Origin: Coriolopsis trogii
Lineage: Eukaryota > Basidiomycota > Agaricomycetes > Polyporales > Polyporaceae
Length of the DNA: 64,000 nt
Direction: 5' to 3'
NCBI GenBank assembly: GCA_020543525.1
Contig: JAHYIO010000033.1
Coordinates: forward strand, 62,001-126,000
Shown here: in pieces, positions 37,009 to 47,315 of the stretch
How the letters are laid out: each line of letters starts with the position of its first letter
How positions within the stretch are numbered: the stretch's first letter is position 1
Position numbers and translations under genes: made by a program
The notes under the pieces: model-generated
What the model saw: the letters and a program-made list of their open reading frames with translations, nothing else
Told to the model about the DNA's origin: nothing
Database searches by the model: none

Positions 37009-37400
37009 CTATAACATTGACTCTGCCGCATTTTCGTCCACGACCATCTCCCTCAGCTGTCTATCTGCTCGCTCCTGGGAGCCTGATACTAGCAGGTTGA
37101 ATACTCACGCCAACCGACATGCCAGCATGGCTATCGCTAACATGCTCGCCATGATATCGCATCTCACTACAAACCAACTCAAGTCTATACCGATGGCATC
37201 GTGGAGTATTGTGCTCAGGTTCGTCACGTCAGCGAGCACATATTCCGATCTCGGATTTCCAGACTTACTCGTACCTCCTATAGCGGCACCGGCGACAGCG
37301 TTTCACACTGTCAGCCACTGCGCATGCTGTACTCAACGCAAAGAGACGTTTGAACACAGACGCCCTATGAAATTACAGGCGGCAGTGAGGACCAATTGGT
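37009..37400 (-). CDS. Possible small hypothetical gene
   Basis: On the minus strand an open stretch at about 37320-37110 reads AVAGAAIGGTSKSGN and later ILHDAIGIDLSWFVV and MASMLAIAMLACRLA. A GTGAGT donor at about 37110 can join to EMVVDENAAESML and a stop at 37009. The composition is protein-like, with one hydrophobic helix, but no start codon, family or firm acceptor was found. It could be a gene remnant. Support is weak. Confidence 0.22.
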
Positions 37401-37603
37401 CCTTCATGTCCCCGAAAGGAAGCCTACGCAACTCAAAACCTGCCGGCGACATTCAACACGACGCGTAAGTCCGTCGGCCGCCTTTTCAGCGTCGACGACG
37501 CTCGCAGGCATATGTCATTGTAAGATGGCTAGCCAAACATACAAATAACCACAGGGGGTTGTGCCTATATCATACACCTCCCACCGATACTGTCTCCCCT
37601 ACC

Positions 37604-40011
37604 ATGATCTTGGGTCCACTAGCCTTCGTCTCGCTCACCATTACCTCAAGGCTGGCTCTTGCAGCATCCCACGGGTCACGCGCGAACACTCCTACGGTTT
37701 TACTCGACAATGCAACCGTGATCGGTACGACTGATGGCTCAGTGACGAACTATCTAGGCATACCCTTCGCTCAACCACCGTACGCACTTCTCAGCTGTCT
37801 ACACATGTCGAATGCTTATGCCCAGTGCGACACAGTGTCGGCGACCTCCGCCTCCGGCTGCCGCGACCCATCCATTCGTATCATGGGATCATCAACGCAA
37901 CCGTCCCACCAGCCCAGTGCATTCAGCTCAATCCGCCTATCCGTACCGACATGCCCCCCGAGCTGCAACAGGACATGGAGGCATACGTGTCAGGCTTCGG
38001 CTCAGGCGTCGATGTGCCCCAGAGCGAAGACTGTAAGTCAATACTGCCTATCTCACCCACGAGTACATCACCCACGAGTGGCGCATATCAGGTTTAACCC
38101 TCAACGTACAAGTCCCTGCCGGAACAAAGGCGGGAGATAAGCTCCCTGTTGTTGCTGTGAGGCTCCGTCGCTTGCCTGGCGCGGTTGATACAGCTGACCG
38201 CTTCACGTCCTCAGTTCATTTTTGGGGGTATGTAGCGTAGGTGGACACTACCATGTGGCGCTTGCTGATCGGGACCGGTATTCACAGGCGGCTTCACCAT
38301 CGGTTCCTCCGCGCAGTAAGCAGAGTCATATCCATGCGAATACAGCCGATGACTCACTACGGATTCGTTCAGGTTTAACGGAGACGTGTTCGTACAGCGA
38401 TCTGTGGAACTTGGCCAGCCGGTCATCTTCGCAGCCATGAATTACCGTCTTCATGGTGCGCCTGAACGTAGCTCATAATCCCTTCGACTGCCCCTGACAG
38501 TCTGCTTGCTGGTTAGCATTTGGTTTCCTCGGGGGCAAGGAGGTGAAGGAAGCCGGCGTGGGCAACATTGGCCTGCACGATCGTGAGTCTCCATGTTCCT
38601 CCCGCGACGCTCTGCTCCAACCCTAGCATCGCAGAACGTGAAGCCCTCCGGTGGATTCACAAACACATCCACGCTTTCGGAGGCGATCCCGACAAGGTCA
38701 TCCTGTGCGTTCACCTTCGTCGCCTCCTCCTTTCCTCTCCCAGTTGCTGCGAAGGCCGCACTAACACGCACCTCGTAGCTGGGGACCGAGCTCTGGCGCG
38801 ATCTCGTCAGCCCTGCAGATGGTGACGAACGGCGGGGATGCAGAGGGCCTCTTCCGAGGTGCCGTCATGAACGCCGGCTCTCCACTGCCCACGGGCGACA
38901 TGGCCAACCTGCAGCCCTACTACGACGCGGTCGTCGAACATACAGGGTGCGCCAACTCGTCGTCGGACACTCTGGACTGCTTGCGCCACGTGCCCGCGGA
39001 GACTCTCCTTGCTGCCGCGGGAACGCTCCCCAACCTGTTCGGATACACGGTGCGTGCAGACGTTGTGCATGTCCGTGTGCTTCTGTGGTTGAGAACGGAT
39101 CTCTTAGGGTCTGGCGACGCCCTGGGCTCCTCGTGCGGATGGCGTGTTCCTCAAGGCACCGCCGCAACATCTCGTCCTCGCAGGGAGCGTGGCGAACATC
39201 CCTTTCATCACTGGTGACGCGTTGGACGAAGGAACGGTCTTTGCCAGCGGAAGCTTCAACGTCACGTACGCAGGCGTCTTCCTCTTCTCCCCCTCCCCGT
39301 CCCGCTCGCTCTTCACGCACTAAGTTGCCTTTCTCGGATCCGCAGGACCGAAGCAGAGTTCAGGGACTACGTGCACGAGTTCTTCTACCCCCGCGCGCCG
39401 AAGGAGCTGCTCACACCCATCTTCGAGCTCTATCCCAACGATCCCGCTCAGGGCTCGCCCTTTGGCACGGGTGACGCGAACCAACTGGCGCCCATGTACA
39501 AGCGCATGGCTGCATTCCAAGGAGACGTGATCTTCCAAGCACCCAGGCGGCTCTTCCTCGATCAGCGCTCCTCCAAGCAGCCTTCCTGGTCCTTCAGTGG
39601 GTTTCTAAATTCTCGGCCGCCTCAATCCTGCCCGCCGCTAACATAGAGATCGGGCTCCAGTCAATCGGCGCGGGTCTTCCGGAGGTCTTGGATTCGTACG
39701 TTGTCCCCGTCCACCCCTTTCACATTTCTGGGCTGATAGAGCGGCATCGGTGCACGTCACAGGCGCATGGGAGCGACTTTGTTCCTGCCCTCCTGATGGC
39801 TGACGAGCTTGCGGACTATATCATCCAGTTCGCCGCGACGGGCGACCCGAACGGGGGCGGGTCGAACAGGACTGTTTACTGGCCGAAGTACGACTCGCGC
39901 TCGCGCAAGGCGCTCCTGATTGAAGAGGAGGGCGTCGAGATCGGGAACGATACCTTGAGGTTGAAGCCGATGGAGGGTTTGACGGCGTTGAGTGTTGCTT
40001 TCCCGTTGTAG
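37604..40011 (+). CDS. Type-B carboxylesterase/lipase, copy 2
   Basis: Same family as the genes at 2370 and 58148. ATG at 37604 opens a clear signal peptide (MILGPLAFVSLTITSRLALA). Exons then give NATVIGTTDGSVTNYLGIPF, VGDLRLRLPRP, DVPQSEDC, the oxyanion strand FIFGGGFTIGSSAQ (split by a short intron), GQPVIFAAMNY and FGFLGGKEV. These are followed by IHAFGGDPDKV, the elbow W-G-P-S-S-G with the Ser codon at 38789-38791, the acid segment ALDEGTVF near 39230, and the His segment AHGSDF near 39765. Stop at 40011. The elbow residue before Ser is Pro rather than the usual Glu or Gln, which is unusual but not disabling. Introns at the first three joins fall at the same codons as in the other copies. 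Predicted secreted. Confidence 0.92.
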
Positions 40012-40059
40012 TTGGATCCGTTGTGGACTATACATGCGGCTCCGTTGGAGTAGTCACAC

Positions 40060-40564
40060 TTCGTTCCTCTTTCAAAGCTTTCCAATTTGACTCGTCAACA
40101 AGAGAAGGGGACTTCGCACGCTACAAGTGAGTACTGACTTCCCTTGCTCGTTGCGACAACTGACGCAATTCAACTCACGCGCTTGTAGCCGGAATACTAG
40201 AGTGCGTTCTGTTGAACTATCCGACCGTCGACCCGTCCAGCTAAGTACCTCACTTGTTTCGCATGCCTTGAATATCTCCATACCACCTTCATTCGGTGGA
40301 GAGATGGTGGTACCTCCTCCGCTGATGGACGCGGTCAAGATTCAGGCCTCAGGACGAATGCAGACGGCGCGACTCGTGTCGGGGAGCTTCGGCGGTCTGG
40401 CTCCAAACCCACAGTCTAGTCATGTCTCACACGAGGCTTCGACTTCTCTGACATTGAGCAGTACAGGTTCTGTGAGAGACAACGATACGAATGATGCTGC
40501 TGGACGATCGGACCCCTCGATCAGCTTGTCACTGCGATCATCCAGCGAAGTAGACTGGCTCTGA
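40060..40564 (+). CDS. Hypothetical open frame with one intron
   Basis: A donor GTGAGT at 40127 and acceptor TTGTAG near 40188 join an exon fragment ending GDFARYN to RNTRVRSVELSDRRPVQLST. The frame continues Ser-rich to a stop at 40564. No ATG lies upstream in frame before the esterase 3' end; the first in-frame ATG is about 40304. It could be a small gene, an unrecognised 3' part of a readthrough transcript, or a remnant. Function unknown. Confidence 0.25.
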
Positions 40565-40866
40565 CAGGGAACATGGTACGAATTCATCACGGCTCGTGAA
40601 GTCTGCCGCATTCGTCATGGGACTTCCGCTGGTACAACCATGTTTCGTGACTGGTGGGTGTATGGAGTGGTTCGAGTCAGAAGAGTATCCAGCTCTATCC
40701 ATGCCGTTGGGATGACGTTAACGTGGCTGCCCTTCCTTCTACCTTACAGTTGCAGGCTATGCCAAGTCATCCTATGTGAAGGTGCGTCAGCTCAGTCCAT
40801 TAAACCTTCGATCGACTCGTCGAAACAGGCATCTCTTTGAATGAATGACCCTCGAACCTTAATCAG

Positions 40867-40876
40867 TAAGTATATA
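40867..40876 (+). promoter_or_regulatory. TATA box
   Basis: GTATATAATCG lies about 55 bases before the ATG at 40925 and fits a fungal TATA element with a short leader. Confidence 0.55.
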
Positions 40877-40924
40877 ATCGCGTACTTCGAGCATGAGTCT
40901 TGCCGTTTGCCATCTCACAGACTC

Positions 40925-43659
40925 ATGTCCTCTGCACAAGCATTCGATGACCGTGTCGCCGAGACTCAGTCCGGTGCCGATGAAGTCCAAGATTTTGCCC
41001 TCAGGTGAACGAGTCGTCGTCTACTCCTAGGGAACCTGTGCCGCTGACCTCGTATCGTCGTGAAGATCGTCCTTTGCATTCCCCTCTGCCGACGTTCTCG
41101 TACCTGCTCCTATGACTGTATCGATACTAGGTACGAGGATTCCTTGAACATTCTCGAGATGTACTCATCCGTATGTAGGACAACTCACCCTCGTAGCCAC
41201 CGCGACGGACTTCAAGCTGGTGCAGCCAGCCGCAGGATTCAAGCATGTCCGATACCCAGATAGCTTTCGCGCAACCATCATGCAACTCGTGAACTCCGGT
41301 AGCCTCGCGCTCAACAAGTCCTTCGTCAACTTCGACGAGATCCACAAGCGCTGCGGCGCGGTACGTCCGGGTGTCAATAATATCGTGCAGCTTCTTGTCG
41401 GACACGAGGACAACACGCCCCGACAGAACGAACAGGCGATCGAGAGGTATCTGCCCAATCAGATTGCAGCACTGAGCAAGACGATCCAGGCTTGCCTCGC
41501 GAAGGCGAAGGAGACCGACAGCGTCTTCAACGACCTTCTAGAGCTGACAATGGAGATACACGAATCGTGTACCGCTACTCAAGGTGCGCCTTCGTTCTCC
41601 GGTGGTTTTGATCGCTCACGCTAATGTATGTATGGGTGTTTCGTGTTGATAGGGGTGAATGAGGGCAATATCAGGGAGGCAGATCTTCGCAAGGCGATCC
41701 TCGATGAGGAGAAGAAGGCCGCGGAGGAGATGAAGAAGACAAGCGCCGAAGCCCTCGAAAGTGCCCGCAAGGAATTTGCTGATTTCCAGCGGGAGTTTTC
41801 TCGTGCGGCAAAATCTATGCCCAGTGGTGCGCTGCAGTTTATTGTGACGGCCGATGTTTTGATACTGACAGTATCCTCATAGCCTGGTCTCTCGCTGGGG
41901 CTGGGCTCGTTGATTTTGCTTCGGTAGGGTCCCGCGCAACTTCATCCTGAGATTGAGGCTGAGCTCCGAGTAGAATATCTGTCACGCAGCGACCGGCGGT
42001 CTCTTCAGAGAGAAATCTTCCTCTGTTCCATCTGGCCCAAACCCGGGACAAGCCCGGTCAGCGAGTGTAACCATTAGTACTGCATCCGGTCGAGACCCTG
42101 GCTACAATACAGGCTCGAAACTCCGGCTGTATGCGCAGAATCTCGATGCGCTCCTGAGAGGCGGCGCAGATGGTGGGCCCGACTGGGATGCGATCAAGGC
42201 TCATGGGAGCAATGGGTGCGAAGGCGTGAAAGTCGGCCTCAAGCATATCCTCACGAGTGTCAAACCAAACCACAAGTTCGCAGGGACAGCGACCGCGGAC
42301 GTCATTAGACTCTCGAAGCAAGGTGTCGAGGTATGTTGTGCCAGGTTACGACGTTATCATGCTTCACTTTATGAATCCCCCATGATTATTCCAGCTTGCA
42401 AGTCGACTCGAGGGGATGGTCCCCACGGGGAGACCAGACGAGGTGTCACAACTGAAGACCGACGTCTCTGTCTGGCATGACGAGGTCATCAAATTTTCTG
42501 CTGCAGTGGATTTAAAGCTCGGAACATCGCAAACCAGCACCAACGCCTTCCTTCCACAGCCCAACTACTCGAGCGGGAGCAGTGGTGAGCTCGCCACGCG
42601 CTCAGCGCAGTATCGACTGGCGGTCTGTGGAGCACAGCTAAACGCGAGCCGGGAAAAAACCAAGGCAGCCACGGACACGCTCCTCGAAGTAACCGGCCAG
42701 CTCGGCGACATATTTGGACAAATCGCCGGACTCGACGTGCAGAAGCAAAACGTACGTGTCATAACTCTCATAGCGCTCTACGCACGTCGAAGGCGGACCA
42801 CGGCTGACTGTCGGACAGTGGCAGGATATCGTGGAGATCCTTCGGAGGGCGATCAACTTCCTGTGCGAGTTGAAGCGCTACCTGAACAACCTCGTCCATT
42901 TCTTCGACGCAGTCAACAATCTCGTCTCGGTCACTCTGAAGGAGACCGCCGACCAGTTCATCCAGATCGTGAAGGATGCCACCGCCATCGACGAGTCAGG
43001 CCGGGAGCCGCGGATGCTCGGTGGTGCCACGCTCGATGCATTCGCTCGCCAAGTATGCTAAACTAATCTTGTTCGTGCCTCCTCGACTAACTACATATAC
43101 GCTGCAGGCCATCTACAACCATGCTCTATCGACCGCAAAGATCAGCCGAGTCGTCGAAAATATCAGCCATGTGAGTAACGTGCTGTCCCACATGAGACTA
43201 TTCTACATTTCACTACTCTTCAGATGTATGTCACTCTGTACGATAGCAACGTGCATCCCGGCGTGAACATGCTCCTGGGAATGGGAAAGCTCGTGGGATC
43301 GAACGACAGTGCCGCCATTGCCGCCGCCGGTCAGGAACTCCAAGACTGGGCCAAGGGGGCCAGCGATAAGATGGTGGAACTTGTCGTAGAGGTATGTTGA
43401 GCGCACCTTCTTTTTTCACGATCTATAACACTGATACGTCTACTCGTCCCAGCGCATGCACGCGAACGAGCAAGATATCAAGAGGCGTATGCGCGAGCTG
43501 GAGAAGACGCTTGGTGGCATCCTACCGCAGTCGCCGTCGATCCAGCGTATCGTGCATCAGGCCGAGCAAGCCGAAGTGAAGGAAGCCGCACAACAGCTAG
43601 ACGCTTCTGCAAAGGCCAACCCTGTTTTCATCAGAAGAAAGGCGAATGTGTTCGTATGA
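40925..43659 (+). CDS. Large all-helical protein, possible alpha pore-former type
   Basis: Not recognised with certainty. ATG at 40925 opens MSSAQAFDDRVAETQSGADE. About nine exons follow, nearly all predicted helical. They include IERYLPNQIAALSKTIQACL (near 41450), a Lys/Glu coiled coil at 41690-41800, and a small Gly/Ala-rich apolar patch near 41885 (WSLAGAGLVDFAS). Later exons give a long helical region (42400-42760), FLCELKRYLNNLVHFFDAV (42860), DAFARQAIYNHALSTAK (43030-43140), and a basic last exon ending at 43659. Long helices with one short apolar patch, and no enzyme motif, recall the ClyA/HBL-type helical pore-forming fold. That is a shape argument only; coiled-coil scaffold proteins give the same picture. 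The exon edges near 41880-41990 are uncertain. A TATA box lies just upstream. Confidence 0.65.
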
Positions 43660-43734
43660 GGTCAACGGACGAGTTAATACCTATGTAGGACGTACACCCA
43701 GAACGACTTATGATCCATACATGCTCAGCGAATT

Positions 43735-45715
43735 TAATTTGGCCTGGATGTATCCGGTGAGGCGTATTGATAACGGTGCACAGCACTGAGGATGAGGGAG
43801 TGAACACAAACATAATCGCGCACTCGCCCGACTTTTCCTGCCGTCCCGAGCCACGTATGCTCGCGTAGGGGACAATGAGACTGGGTTCTAGTCGGCATAC
43901 ACATGTTCACTCATTTACAACGTCCACAACTCCATGTCATGAGAACAGCCAGGTTCCGACTGTGAGCCTGACGCCATCAGCACCACGTTTCACAGCAACA
44001 CAATGCAGGTCACACACCTAGTAAGGCCCCGTTCTGCAGCGACCTCGATGCAAAGGTGCACACCCGACGCCTGCCCAAGCAGCGCCATACCCTCCCTCAA
44101 CGCCTCACGCTCCAGACGTATAGCCTCTTCGACAACCTCTTCCGGGGCCACGCTAACACAGCCATCACCATACCGCCGCGTGCCAAGCTTTATGCTGATT
44201 CCGACCCGTCTCAGCACTGGGCACCCAGCGCGTTCGTGCAGCAGCGCAGCCGCGAGGCGCGCACACGCCTTGACTCACCCCGGCAGCGGCGCGGTCGACA
44301 GGATCGGCCAGCTCCAGTGTAGGCAGAGCTCCTCCAGGACTGGGAACTGGGAGATGGAGGAGCGGTGGCAGGGCTTCTGGATGAGTTCCGAGAGGACGTC
44401 GATGAACCTGTACACTCTCCAGACGCCAGGTGCGGAGACGACCGTTTGAGTGATACAGGAGTTTATGGTGAGCGCGCGCAGGCCTGGACAAGGGCGCAGA
44501 AGGTCGTAGATGTCCCAAACCTCCCGCTCAGCCTGATTGCCTACGTACGAGAGGGGACAGGTAGAGGTGCCCGTCCTCAGACTCAGATATCCATTTCGCA
44601 GAATCCAATCGACTCGCCTTAGGCTGCGCAAGGAATGCTCAGCGGACATCGTCGCAGACCACAGCCTGTTGCAGCGAAGATTTTGGCCCACGAGGTCGCT
44701 TTGGCGATGTCTCCTCCGGGAGTGTCGAAAAGCACGTCCCCTCGCAGTGTCACCTCTTGCAGGGTTGTGTGCATACCTTCCTTCATGAGGGCCTCTGAAA
44801 GCTTGCTGGCGGACGCCGCACTGAGTACGCCGTTAAGAATTTAAGACTTCGGAGGGTGGAGCGCGGACGCAGACTCGGACGAGGTAGGAGACAATCGGAC
44901 AAAAAAGTCGCCTCTGGGACTTTTTTGTCTGTCTGCCCCTCCCGTTGTCGGATGTCAGCCCCCCTGCCTTATAACAGCGCCGTTTTGATGCATCAAACGT
45001 ACCGGTTCATACATGTCTTGGAGTTTTACTGACCGTTGCGATGGTCTATTCGACGGACAACGGCAGGGCGGAGAATTTCCTGTTATGGAAGCGCGGGATG
45101 AGACGGGCGCTCCCCACATCCCGCCCTTATATGGTTTCGAGACGCCCTGCGCCCCTCTATCTCCCGTCATGTCCCCTACCCTCATACTCATCCGCACAGC
45201 TTCTGACGCGTTACATGTGCATTATGCACACTCAACAGCGCGACAGTCAAATCCGCAACAAGGGCATGGGCGTGGGACCACTGAGGTACTGACGAGAGGC
45301 GGACAAACCAGTCCCTGAGGTCTTTTCAACTTGAACCTGTGACTTGGTTGTCCGATTGTATATGGCTTCGAGGTGAGTTGATCTCCACAGTATCCGCGAT
45401 GGGTATGCACAGTGTCAGGGCATATACTGGCCGTTCGAGGATAAGTGCCTTCACAGACAGCTTTCGGCAGACAGCGAAAAGGCGGTCGAAAGTGGAAAAA
45501 TGCTGAACCTGAGGGCACGGATACCCTTCGGGAAGCAATCCCAGATGTCAACGGTGTCCCAGTAGTAGGTTTACACGTACCCCGGGGGACACATTTTGAT
45601 GGTCACGGACCGAATGTACAGCGAGATATAATGTCAAGAAACTGTGAGGTTCTCTCCGGCTGGGTCGCGGAAGCGTGAGGCGAGAGGATCGGGAGCGTGT
45701 CCTGATTCTTATGGG
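43735..45715 (-). pseudogene. F-box protein pseudogene, copy A
   Basis: Homologous to the F-box genes at 47608-48952 and 55853-57206. Reading down the minus strand, exon 1 begins inside the gene near 45715. The F-box motif itself (LPVELIEHTISFL in copy B) is absent and sequence homology stops there. A 469-base insertion splits exon 1 at 44891-45359. Exon 2 reads DIYDLLRPCPGLRALTINSC, then YRFIDVLSELIQKPCH and ILSTAPLPG. It then meets a TGA (near 44275) where copy B has TAC, although homology continues to MLRRVGISIKLG and the end near 43990. The intron donor before exon 2 has changed to GGCGAGT. These lesions make a working product unlikely. The 3' flank to 43735 also matches copy B. Confidence 0.82.
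43735..45715. repeat. Segmental duplication, unit 1
   Basis: Matches 47316-48830 through a 3' flank (TGGCCTGGATGTATCCGGTGAGGCG against TGGCCTGGATATATCCGGTGAGGCG), exon 2, the intron and most of exon 1, in the same order and orientation. It is interrupted by the MITE-like block. Identity by eye is roughly 75-85%, so the duplication is not recent. Confidence 0.85.
44891..45359. mobile_element. MITE-like insertion with terminal inverted repeats
   Basis: Copy B has no sequence matching this 469-base block, so it is an insertion in copy A. Its ends are ACAATCGGACAA..AAGTC and, inverted, GACTTGGTTGTCCGATTGT: 12 outer bases are perfect and about 19 of 21 match. Just inside the left end is a perfect 12-base hairpin (GACAAAAAAGTC, 7-base loop, GACTTTTTTGTC). 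The right end has a weaker subterminal inverted pair. There is no transposase frame, so a non-autonomous DNA element is the best reading. No clean target-site duplication is seen, although CGAGGT occurs close to both sides. Confidence 0.7.
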
Positions 45716-46005
45716 GACCCTTCTAATCATAAGAGATGCAGGAAACGCGTTTTACGCATGTCCTACATACTTGTCAAGACTCAAGCCTCTGCTGGACAGG
45801 AAGGTATCGATTGGGTATCGAGCATCGTGTGCTGCGGTAAGGCCTGTGAGTATCCGAAGCCAAATCCACCTTTGATTAATGAGTTAATGGACTCAAGGAC
45901 GCTTTCTTTGGATGACAAGCCGTCAGCAGGACGTTCTATCAGTTCTCTTCATCTACATGTGTTGGTTGGAAGGCAAAGTCATAAAGACCTGGCAGGCGAC
46001 TCTAG

Positions 46006-46015
46006 TTGGCCTTAT
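46006..46015 (+). promoter_or_regulatory. TATA-like element
   Basis: CTTATACATA lies about 55 bases before the ATG at 46066 and has the same spacing as the TATA box of the helical gene at 40925. Confidence 0.4.
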
Positions 46016-46065
46016 ACATACCATCACACTCCCCACCCTCATCCTCACGCTTTCGACTCGACAAC

Positions 46066-46545
46066 ATGAGTTTTATCAACAGCGTCGATACATGCCGCCA
46101 ATTCTACACCGCCTTGGCGTCGTACGTCGCAGCGGACCCGGCCATACATGCCTTCCTGTCTGCCGAGAGTTTGGGCGACGTCACCCCTGAGGCCTGGCAA
46201 TCAATCACCCACGGTGTGGGCACAACTTTGCCCTCATGCACAGAGCGCATCGCTCGCTACATACTCTTGGAGCTCACGAAGGCCCTTGCGCTCTTCACCA
46301 AAGTCGCCGTCGACAGATTCGTCCATGCCGTCGCAGAGATAGCCAAGGAGAACCCATTCTGGTTCACCATAATTGCCCTCAGCGTCCTGCAAGGCGCACC
46401 GTGGATTCCAAAGGCGCTTGGGCTCGCAGAGCTCGGTCCTATCGAAGGTGCGTGTTCTTCACAACTTCAACCAGACCTATATACGTCGGCGCACCCAGCC
46501 AAGTTTGCCGCGCTTTTCAGATCCCGTCACCCCTCTCCGTGCTAG
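46066..46545 (+). CDS. IFI6/27-like protein, short form
   Basis: ATG at 46066 opens MSFINSVDTCRQFYTALASY and a helical region of about 120 residues. A hydrophobic stretch FWFTIIALSVLQGAPWIPKA follows, then LGLAELGPIE, which resembles the start of the glycine-rich IFI6/IFI27 (ISG12) repeat region as it occurs in Agaricomycete proteins. A GTGCGT..CCCAG intron (about 46448-46498) joins to KFAALFRSRHPSPC and a stop. In typical members the motif continues as G-S-x-A-A-x-x-Q-S with a second hydrophobic half. Here it stops early, so the gene is either truncated or misread at its 3' end. Animal relatives are mitochondrial apoptosis modulators; fungal roles are unknown. Confidence 0.5.
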   Translation: MSFINSVDTCRQFYTALASYVAADPAIHAFLSAESLGDVTPEAWQSITHGVGTTLPSCTERIARYILLELTKALALFTKVAVDRFVHAVAEIAKENPFWFTIIALSVLQGAPWIPKALGLAELGPIEGACSSQLQPDLYTSAHPAKFAALFRSRHPSPC

Positions 46546-47315
46546 AGTTGGCAAATTGCATTCTTCATCATATGTGTGCTGATGAAGCCACTACTGTCCT
46601 CCAGACATTTTTGCCTTGATGCACTGGCAGGGACAGGTGCACGTTCCTGGTGCAGCTCACGAGCCGAACTGGGAGCCCCTGTCCGCTTTCTTTGAGAGCC
46701 TGAGATGAGAACAAGGGGAAACGCTGGGTACACCCGTCGAGAGGTCCGATGTCTAGATCTGGGGATTTTAATCTGTGTATCAGTGTTTGCGCATTTCTGT
46801 TATGTATAGCGCGTGCCTTGTGCTGCCACGCCGCTACTACGAAGCCGTATATCATCGCGCTCAGGAGCAGTTTGCGGATCTGGAGGAACGTGGGGTGTTC
46901 GAGGATGTCGCGGATAGGGTGGAAGTTCTGGTCTTGCGGAATAATTGGAGGAATCCTGTCTTAATAAGGCTGGAGATGACGAGGATGCTCGTCACGGTAT
47001 CGACAACGGGATCCGTTATGAACCGGATTATGCGCAACGGAAGTTGCAGGAGTTGCAGCGCCCGTTGTGGGTTGAGCTAACGGCGCCAATAGATCAGTGC
47101 ACATCCATCCTTCCTACGCGATAACGCGTCCGCTCCCCGCTCCCCTTCAAGACCAGCCCAGCTCGTGGAGCTGATGCTTTGGGCCTAGCGAAGGTGGCCG
47201 TTCAGCCAGGGAAGCTGGTGGCCGACGCAGGAGGAGTCCCTGCCAGTAGACTTCCAGTCGCCCTCGAGATACTATATTCAATCCTTGAAAAGGTTGAAGT
47301 GTATGCATACTCTAT
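46546..47315. other. Region between short IFI-like gene and duplication unit 2
   Basis: A plus-strand frame at 46775-47080 includes YYEAVYHRAQEQFADLEERG and RVEVLVLRNNWRNPVLIRLE, which looks helical and could be a remnant or exon. It has no start, family or splice support. Confidence 0.35.
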
